NCBI GenBank assembly: GCA_947476525.1
Contig: CANJQY010000003.1
Span: 1-51,563 of the forward strand
Direction: 5' to 3'
DNA from: Oligoflexales bacterium
GTDB lineage: Bacteria > Bdellovibrionota_B > Oligoflexia > Oligoflexales > RGVZ01
Length of the DNA: 51,563 nt
Part shown: positions 45,714 through 51,563 of the stretch, one piece after another
Layout of the letters: each line of letters opens with the position of its first letter
Numbering within the stretch: the first letter of the stretch is position 1
The notes under the pieces: model-generated
The model's input: only the letters and a program-made list of their open reading frames with translations
Told to the model about the DNA's origin: nothing
The model's database searches: none
Made by a program: the position numbers and the translations under genes

Positions 45714-45986
45714 AAATGGACTCTAGTCAGCGGTTAAAGTTAACCTGCGATGAAAGTGAATAAGTATCCAATATTGCTATGATTGTAAATGAATTTTAAT
45801 TTTATATCAAGAGCGTTTGGCTAAAAAAATAGAGACCCAAATGGGGAGGCCGCGAGGTCCTTTCGCACGTGTTGCGCGTCAATTAATTTTGCAATGGTGG
45901 CGTATTTGAGGTATGATCGACGGTTCATTGACAAATAAGTCGATATAGTAGTATAAATTATAATTTGATTCTTGTGCGAGGTTTAC

Positions 45987-46220
45987 ATGCGTATCGAAGA
46001 TCCTACAGGCGAAAAAAATTTTCTTCATGATATTAGCAACGTGATTGCCATTGTGCAAGGTACCGTTCAGATGTTGATTCGCAAAATTCAAAAAAATCCA
46101 GACGAAGCAAAAATGGAAGACATTGTTGCGAAGTTAGAGGCAACGACAAAATCGATCACGCGTTTGATTGATTTGTTGAATGCAAGACGCGACGTTCACC
46201 GGGCTTCGGAAGCCAAATAA
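45987..46220 (+). CDS. Small HisKA/DHp-like helical protein
   Basis: EKNFLHDISNVIAIVQGTVQMLIRKI resembles a histidine-kinase dimerisation H-box helix, with no catalytic ATPase domain. Confidence 0.55.
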   Translation: MRIEDPTGEKNFLHDISNVIAIVQGTVQMLIRKIQKNPDEAKMEDIVAKLEATTKSITRLIDLLNARRDVHRASEAK

Positions 46221-46316
46221 ACCAAAAAAAGCTCTAAAATCATTGGCTTAGGGTGGTTGAATTTAAAAGATTTTACATCGCAAAGTATCTTTAATTGTAA
46301 TTTGGATTCTTATTTT

Positions 46317-47246
46317 ATGTCAGTGATTATTTCTGATCGACAAAACGAGAGGCTTAATGATCGGCTGTCAAGGCTGGTGCCTAAGACTTCTGAAAAATCG
46401 GCATCGATCGTTTGTGGAATTTCGACAGATTGCCCGACGTGCAAGAACCATAAAGGGGTGCTTTTAGAGGCGGGTCCTTCCACGGTAAAGGCCTCTCTTT
46501 GTGCATGCGTCAAAAACTGTGGAATGTGCTCTGCAAGCTGTCTTAAGCCTGTAGGAAATAGCGTGACTCCTTGTGCCACGCCCAGTCCTCGCAAAATAAT
46601 TGGGCTAATCAATGAAGCACATATTCCGTCACGATACCTAGATGCAGATCTCGAAAAATTCGACGCGTTTAGCCCGACCGATCGTTCGCAAAACATGGCC
46701 TTGCAAAATTGGATTCGCGGGATTGAACCAGGTAAAAGTTCTGGACTTCTTTTGAGTGGCCCGGTGGGAATGGGGAAAAGCTGGTTTCTTGCTGCAGTCG
46801 CTAAGAAATTGGCATTTAAAGGTATTAGTGTGCGTTATACCGACTTCTTTCAGTTGGTGCACGAGCTAAGGGAAGCTTACGCAAATGATCTTTCCGACAA
46901 GGCGAGCTTACGGCCTCTTCAAAACGTCGACGTTCTTATTATTGATGAGCTTGGAAAAGGGCGTAATTCTGAGTGGGAACTTAGCGTCGCGGATAGTCTG
47001 ATCAGCGAGCGGTATAATGGCAATAAGTGCATCATCGCCGCTACCAACTATCCTTTGACGGGTTCTACGGATGATCACGCAAAACGCGAGATTGACTATT
47101 TAAGATCCGACAAACCGAGCACCAATCAAATGAACACGACATTGTTTGAGCCCCTCAGTCAAAGGATTGGAGCACGAATGTTTTCGCGGTTGTCAGAAAA
47201 TTGTATTTGCATGCCTGTTGTGGGTGTTGATCGCCGTCGCAGGTAA
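46317..47246 (+). CDS. DnaC/IstB-like ATP-binding protein with Cys-rich N-terminus
   Basis: GLLLSGPVGMGKSWFLAAVAKKLAFKGISVRYTDFFQLVHELREAY...VDVLIIDELGKGRNSEWELSVADSLISERYNGNKCIIAATNYP...LSQRIGARMFSRLSENC. Confidence 0.88.
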   Translation: MSVIISDRQNERLNDRLSRLVPKTSEKSASIVCGISTDCPTCKNHKGVLLEAGPSTVKASLCACVKNCGMCSASCLKPVGNSVTPCATPSPRKIIGLINEAHIPSRYLDADLEKFDAFSPTDRSQNMALQNWIRGIEPGKSSGLLLSGPVGMGKSWFLAAVAKKLAFKGISVRYTDFFQLVHELREAYANDLSDKASLRPLQNVDVLIIDELGKGRNSEWELSVADSLISERYNGNKCIIAATNYPLTGSTDDHAKREIDYLRSDKPSTNQMNTTLFEPLSQRIGARMFSRLSENCICMPVVGVDRRRR

Positions 47247-47250
47247 ATCC

Positions 47251-48162
47251 ATGCTCAATCAAACTGTCCAATTGTGTCGAATCCCATTTCTAAAAAAGTG
47301 GTCGCCAGAAAGTCATTTTTTTGGATTGATCGCTTCAGACAAAGGCTTGACTCTCAACCCCACGTTATTTGCTTGCTGTGGTGGTGACGGTGTGATGGTT
47401 GATCCTCAGAATCCTCGGGATGCCGCTTTGTGCGGTTTAAAACGGCGCTGGAATTTGCTTTTTAAGGTCGTGGATGCGTGGACCGACATGCGCGTTCAAC
47501 GAAATGAAACAGGCCGAGATGAGCATTTTAAGCCGTTGTGGTCGCAGAATCCTGCGGCGGCCAGCCGAAGGGTTAAGGTCCTTGACAATTTGTTTAAGAG
47601 GCATCTGGATAGTTTTTTACGCTCCTCAAAAGGAGCTGTATTGAAGGTCGCTGACGAAGGGTCTTTTGCGTCATCGGAAGATCGGTTGCCGTGGCTAGTG
47701 GCGGCGACGATGGCTTGGCATTTTGAGGCTTTAATATTGGTGGCTCGGATTGGAGTGTCACCGCTTCCATTTTTACAATGGGGTGAGATGCTGGGCAAAC
47801 ATCCGAACGTGCGGTGCATCGTGATGGTCGAAGGAGTTTCTGAGCTTTGGTCGCCCAATCGTCTTGAATCCTTGGAGGCTATCATCTCGTTTGCATCGGA
47901 ACGGCTCCTGCCGATTTGGCTGTTTGAGGAGAGCGTGGCGGCCCCAGGTGCCGTTGCCAAGCAAACAAATTCTTCTCCATCCACTGCTGGAAATCGACCT
48001 AGACCAAGTTTTTTTAAAGCAGTAATGAATAAGAGAATGACTAACATCAGGAGCAAGGCGGCCATTGAGTGGCTTTCTGACCAGGGTCGAAGCCGCTTAA
48101 GTGAAATCTGTGACGTCCCGCTACTGATGACACAAGACTCCACAATTCCAAATCTAGTTTGA
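47251..48162 (+). CDS. Hypothetical protein, co-transcribed with the DnaC-like gene
   Basis: Starts 5 nt after the DnaC-like stop; no recognised motif. Confidence 0.65.
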   Translation: MLNQTVQLCRIPFLKKWSPESHFFGLIASDKGLTLNPTLFACCGGDGVMVDPQNPRDAALCGLKRRWNLLFKVVDAWTDMRVQRNETGRDEHFKPLWSQNPAAASRRVKVLDNLFKRHLDSFLRSSKGAVLKVADEGSFASSEDRLPWLVAATMAWHFEALILVARIGVSPLPFLQWGEMLGKHPNVRCIVMVEGVSELWSPNRLESLEAIISFASERLLPIWLFEESVAAPGAVAKQTNSSPSTAGNRPRPSFFKAVMNKRMTNIRSKAAIEWLSDQGRSRLSEICDVPLLMTQDSTIPNLV

Positions 48163-48339
48163 TGATTTAGCTAATTAGTCCATAGCGCAAAAACGCCAGG
48201 GACATGTCCTGAGCCGCAGGCGAAGGATCCCGGCGAATCACCACGGGCGTTTTAAAGCTATTTGACCGCATTTCCTAAAGTTTAGTCCCATTTAGCCGAT
48301 ATCTTAGCAAGCAAAGTGCTTAGACATCACAGGGGGGGG

Positions 48340-49083
48340 ATGCTTATGCGTTATTCAATCCTAACAGGACTAATGTTTACCAGTATTTTTTTTGTTGTTT
48401 CGAGCGAAAGTTTTGGCGTTGATCCGAAGCCAATCGAGAGGAAGATTGATAATTCGGATATTATGGCCCGAGTGCAATTGATTGGCGTCATTGCTGGTGG
48501 GGCTACAAAAACTTCGGGAATCGCCGTCATAAAAGATTCGGTCACTGGACGAACGTACGCCATTAAAACAGGCGATAGTCTTCCTGGTGTGGCTCACATA
48601 AAATTGACCAGTGTTCGGCGAGGAGAGGTGGTGTTTAATAGTTCCGGAAAGCAGTATTTAGTGCGTCTAGTTAACTCTTCGGTAGTAAGCGGCGCAAATG
48701 ACCACGCGAACACATCGGGAGACTCTGGCAAAGATATTGGTACAGGCTTATTTGACCAGTGGAATGAATATAGAAGTTCAACAAGTAATGAGTCTACGCA
48801 TCAAGCTTACGTGAGCCCAACTGTGATTTCGTCACCTGAAAAAGATCTTCCACGAGGTTCAATGGTACAGGGATCGGACTACGTTCCTCAAATTAAAAGT
48901 GAAAATATTGCTAACCATGTACAAGAATATAACGGTTCAAATTATTTAATTAAGCCAATCACAGATAAACTGCATGAGCGCGAATCGTCTCCTCAGCAGA
49001 CCGCAAACGACTGGACGCTTCGCAACGGTACGAACGAAAATAGTGACGCAGCCGTAGATCAAACGAATGACGATGAAGATTAA
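48340..49083 (+). CDS. GspC homology-region-like secreted/periplasmic protein
   Basis: Signal peptide; VQLIGVIAGGATKTSGIAVIKDSVTGRTYAIKTGDSLPGVAHIKLTSVRRGEVVFNSSGKQYLVRL resembles GspC/PilP HR domains. Confidence 0.65.
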   Translation: MLMRYSILTGLMFTSIFFVVSSESFGVDPKPIERKIDNSDIMARVQLIGVIAGGATKTSGIAVIKDSVTGRTYAIKTGDSLPGVAHIKLTSVRRGEVVFNSSGKQYLVRLVNSSVVSGANDHANTSGDSGKDIGTGLFDQWNEYRSSTSNESTHQAYVSPTVISSPEKDLPRGSMVQGSDYVPQIKSENIANHVQEYNGSNYLIKPITDKLHERESSPQQTANDWTLRNGTNENSDAAVDQTNDDED

Positions 49084-49157
49084 AATTTAATTAAAATCGC
49101 AGGCCCATTCAACGCAATCCCACAATCGGCATCTACGCTAATGGAGCCTCGTGGAAA

Positions 49158-49670
49158 TTATTCGTGGGGACTATCGTACCAGCCATCTTCTTTTCGGCGA
49201 TCATGAATTAAAGCCCAAGCAGCTCCACAAAAAAGCTTTCCTGCTGCCGTTAAATCTGGATCGTCCATCGTCGCTTCAGCGCGCACAACAATGTTCAGCT
49301 GGTCGCACTCAGAGCTGACTTCCCTTAAGCGAGGTAAGTCAGATTTGGCTTGAGATAACGTGTCGAAAAAAACAACCGCATAGCGGCGATTTTGTGGCTT
49401 TGTCGCCGAAGCAGTTTCAGCGGAGGGCCGCGATACTGTTTTGCGCGGGATTAGCGCACTCTGGAATTGTGCATTTTTATTGGCAGGGCGGTCTACTTGG
49501 GGCTGGCCTTGCTGGTGGGCGCGTTTATCATTGGATGATTGTTGAGCCCCGTGTTGGCGTTTGGGCTGCCGTCCATTTTGACCGGCGCCATTTTGACCGG
49601 CGCCATTTTGACCGGCGCTGCCGCTTTGATTTCTATTTTTTCCGCCTCGTCCACGTCGTGACATTATCAT
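49158..49670 (-). CDS. Hypothetical Gln/Asn-rich basic protein (start approximate)
   Basis: MIMSRRGRGGKNRNQSGSAGQNGAGQNGAGQNGRQPKRQ...; AAAGGA SD-like sequence just upstream. Confidence 0.65.
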   Translation of the reverse strand: MIMSRRGRGGKNRNQSGSAGQNGAGQNGAGQNGRQPKRQHGAQQSSNDKRAHQQGQPQVDRPANKNAQFQSALIPRKTVSRPSAETASATKPQNRRYAVVFFDTLSQAKSDLPRLREVSSECDQLNIVVRAEATMDDPDLTAAGKLFCGAAWALIHDRRKEDGWYDSPHE

Positions 49671-49673
49671 TCC

Positions 49674-49745
49674 TTTTGTTTGCAGCCTAAGCCTTTTGTT
49701 TGCAGCTCTTAGCCTTTTGTTTGCAGCTCTTAGCCTTTTGTTAGC
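49674..49745. repeat. 21-bp tandem repeat (agccttttgtttgcagctctt), about 3-4 partial units, between glyS and the downstream gene
   Basis: Direct reading of ccttttgtttgcagc repeats. Confidence 0.92.
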
Positions 49746-51273
49746 AGGTAGCAGACTCTGCATTCATTCGCTTTTGAATGATGCCAAGGGCTTCATCAAT
49801 TTTAATTCGTTGTTGAGTCGCCGTGTCTCGATCACGAATCGTAACTGTGTTGTCGTCGAGCGACTGCATGTCAACGGTGAGGCAATAGGGAGTACCGATT
49901 TCGTCGTGACGAGCATAGCGCTTTCCGATCGACTGCTGTTCATCGTAGCTTACGTTAAGGCCGGCTTGCCGGAGAATGCGGATGATCTCGCGAGCTTTTT
50001 CGGGCAGGCCGTCTTTTTTGACTAGTGGCAACACGGCGGCTTTGTAGGGTGCCAGTTTGGGGTGAAGTTTTAACACCACTCGTGATTTGTCCTTACCTTC
50101 ATGATCGACGCCGTGTTCTTCGTGGTAGGCGTCAAGGAGGAAGCACAGGACGCTGCGCGTAAGTCCTGCAGCTGGTTCAATAACATAGGGGATGTAACGC
50201 CAGCCGTTTTTTCCGGTGGTTGGATCTGGCTTATTTTGATCAAAATAGCTTAATTTAACACCGGTAGCTTCCGCATGTTTTGTAAGGTCGTAGTTGGTTC
50301 GTGAAGATATTCCTTCTAATTCGCCCCAGCCCCAAGGGTACATGTATTCGACGTCAAAACATCCGTCACTGTAATGGGCCAGTTCGTCTTCATCGTGAGC
50401 ACGAAGGCGAAATCCTCCACCATTATTAGCATAACGTTTATACCACGCCATTCGCTCACCACACCAATATTTCATCCACTCACCTTGAGTTCCTGGCTCG
50501 CAAAAGAATTCCATTTCCATTTGCTCGAACTCGCAGGATCTAAAAATATAGTGTTCGACAACAATCTCGTTTCTAAAACTTTTTCCGACCTGAGCAATGC
50601 CGAAAGGAACTTTCATGGACATCGATTGTTGGACATTTAGGAATTGGACAAACATGCCTTGTGCAGTTTCGGGGCGTAAGTAGACGGCCGTTTTTGCCGC
50701 AACTTCATCCACCGCAGCACGCCTCTGCTCCGCAGTCATGTGTGGTTCTATCGCGGCCAGCATATCAGTGGTTGGATCAACTGGCCCGAGGCTAGTGCGG
50801 AACATGAGATTAAAGTTACGCTCGGAGCTTAAATTTGGACATGCGCAAACTGGGCAGACGTAACCGCACGTGGCGACGGGAGCTTTTAATTTTTCAGCAG
50901 AAGTTTTTCCGCCTTTGTGAAACGTCATAAAAGTGCCGACTGGATGAGTCGGAGCTTTGTCAGCCCTAAAACGTTCCCGGCAATTTAAGCAGTCCACGAG
51001 CGGGTCAGAAAAACCGGATAGATGACCGGAGGTTTGCCAGACACGCGGATGCATCATAATACTTGAATCCAGACCTACGATATCTTCACGCTCATAAACC
51101 ATCGACCTCCACCATTCATTGGAGATATTGCGCTTAAGCTCTACTCCAAGTGGACCGTAATCGTAGCAACTTCTGAGGCCGCCGTAAATTTCTGAACTTT
51201 GAAAAATAAAACCGCGACGCTTACAAAGCGAGACGATTTTTGTCATGAGATCAATTGATGGTTCCTGTGACAC
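49741..51273 (-). CDS. glyS: Glycyl-tRNA synthetase (class II dimeric type)
   Basis: KIVSLCKRRGFIFQSSEIYGGLRSCYDYGPLGVELKRNISNEWW; YLRPETAQGMFVQFLNVQ; GIAQVGKSFRNEIV; YIPYVIEPAAGLTRSVLCFLLDAY. Confidence 0.97.
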   Translation of the reverse strand: MSQEPSIDLMTKIVSLCKRRGFIFQSSEIYGGLRSCYDYGPLGVELKRNISNEWWRSMVYEREDIVGLDSSIMMHPRVWQTSGHLSGFSDPLVDCLNCRERFRADKAPTHPVGTFMTFHKGGKTSAEKLKAPVATCGYVCPVCACPNLSSERNFNLMFRTSLGPVDPTTDMLAAIEPHMTAEQRRAAVDEVAAKTAVYLRPETAQGMFVQFLNVQQSMSMKVPFGIAQVGKSFRNEIVVEHYIFRSCEFEQMEMEFFCEPGTQGEWMKYWCGERMAWYKRYANNGGGFRLRAHDEDELAHYSDGCFDVEYMYPWGWGELEGISSRTNYDLTKHAEATGVKLSYFDQNKPDPTTGKNGWRYIPYVIEPAAGLTRSVLCFLLDAYHEEHGVDHEGKDKSRVVLKLHPKLAPYKAAVLPLVKKDGLPEKAREIIRILRQAGLNVSYDEQQSIGKRYARHDEIGTPYCLTVDMQSLDDNTVTIRDRDTATQQRIKIDEALGIIQKRMNAESATC

Positions 51274-51563
51274 GCGTCAGTTCTCCTGCCATTGGTTTAT
51301 CTAGCTGTTATACCTTGAGAAAGCGAGTCTGACAAACAAAAGGTAAGGTTCACGGGGGGTTGTCCACCTGAGGTGCGTGTAAAGAGGGCATATATTGGAG
51401 ATTTACTGGCCGATGAGCCATGTTTTTCGAAAACGACCAATAATTATGAACCGCGGGGGGCTCTGTATTTTTTGTTAGAAACGCCTCATTTCCTAGATAT
51501 TTGACTGAAATTGCTGCTATAATTGAGATATCCGAAACGGCAATGGTTCTTCAGCCGAGGTGA

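Overview
51.6-kb bacterial window. Gene content and style (CHASE2-cyclase, NFACT protein, DUF3570/DUF4266/thioredoxin cluster, many lipoproteins) suggest a Bdellovibrionota/deltaproteobacteria-like genome; this placement is inference only. Positions 1 to about 10.8 kb look like an accessory scrapyard: a DUF1566 surface-protein gene with an apparent frameshift, a reverse-transcriptase fossil, an AAA/DUF4143 ATPase, twin hairpins, a large BspA-type repeat lipoprotein with a duplicated tail, a truncated nucleotidyltransferase, and MazEF-like and VapBC-like toxin-antitoxin pairs. From about 10.8 kb to the end the window is mostly core genes: YqgE, two glycosyltransferase family 9 genes, an adenosine-deaminase-family gene, NFACT, dnaE, guaA, guaB, proS, ade, cyclase, HutD, tRNA-Arg(UCU), a DnaC-like ATPase and glyS. 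These are interspersed with lineage-specific loci. The loci most worth follow-up are: (i) a TCATCAG x8 tract just upstream of a DUF3570 barrel / Gly-Cys-tailed DUF4266 lipoprotein / multi-thioredoxin operon; (ii) the duplicated ade 3' end bracketing a CHASE2-cyclase gene; (iii) the twin 39-bp hairpins; (iv) the tandem degenerate-receiver/TPR protein; (v) a compact three-way-junction RNA candidate upstream of a GspC-like gene. No CRISPR array, rRNA or intact IS element was seen. All family calls are from reading the sequences by eye; no database search was run.
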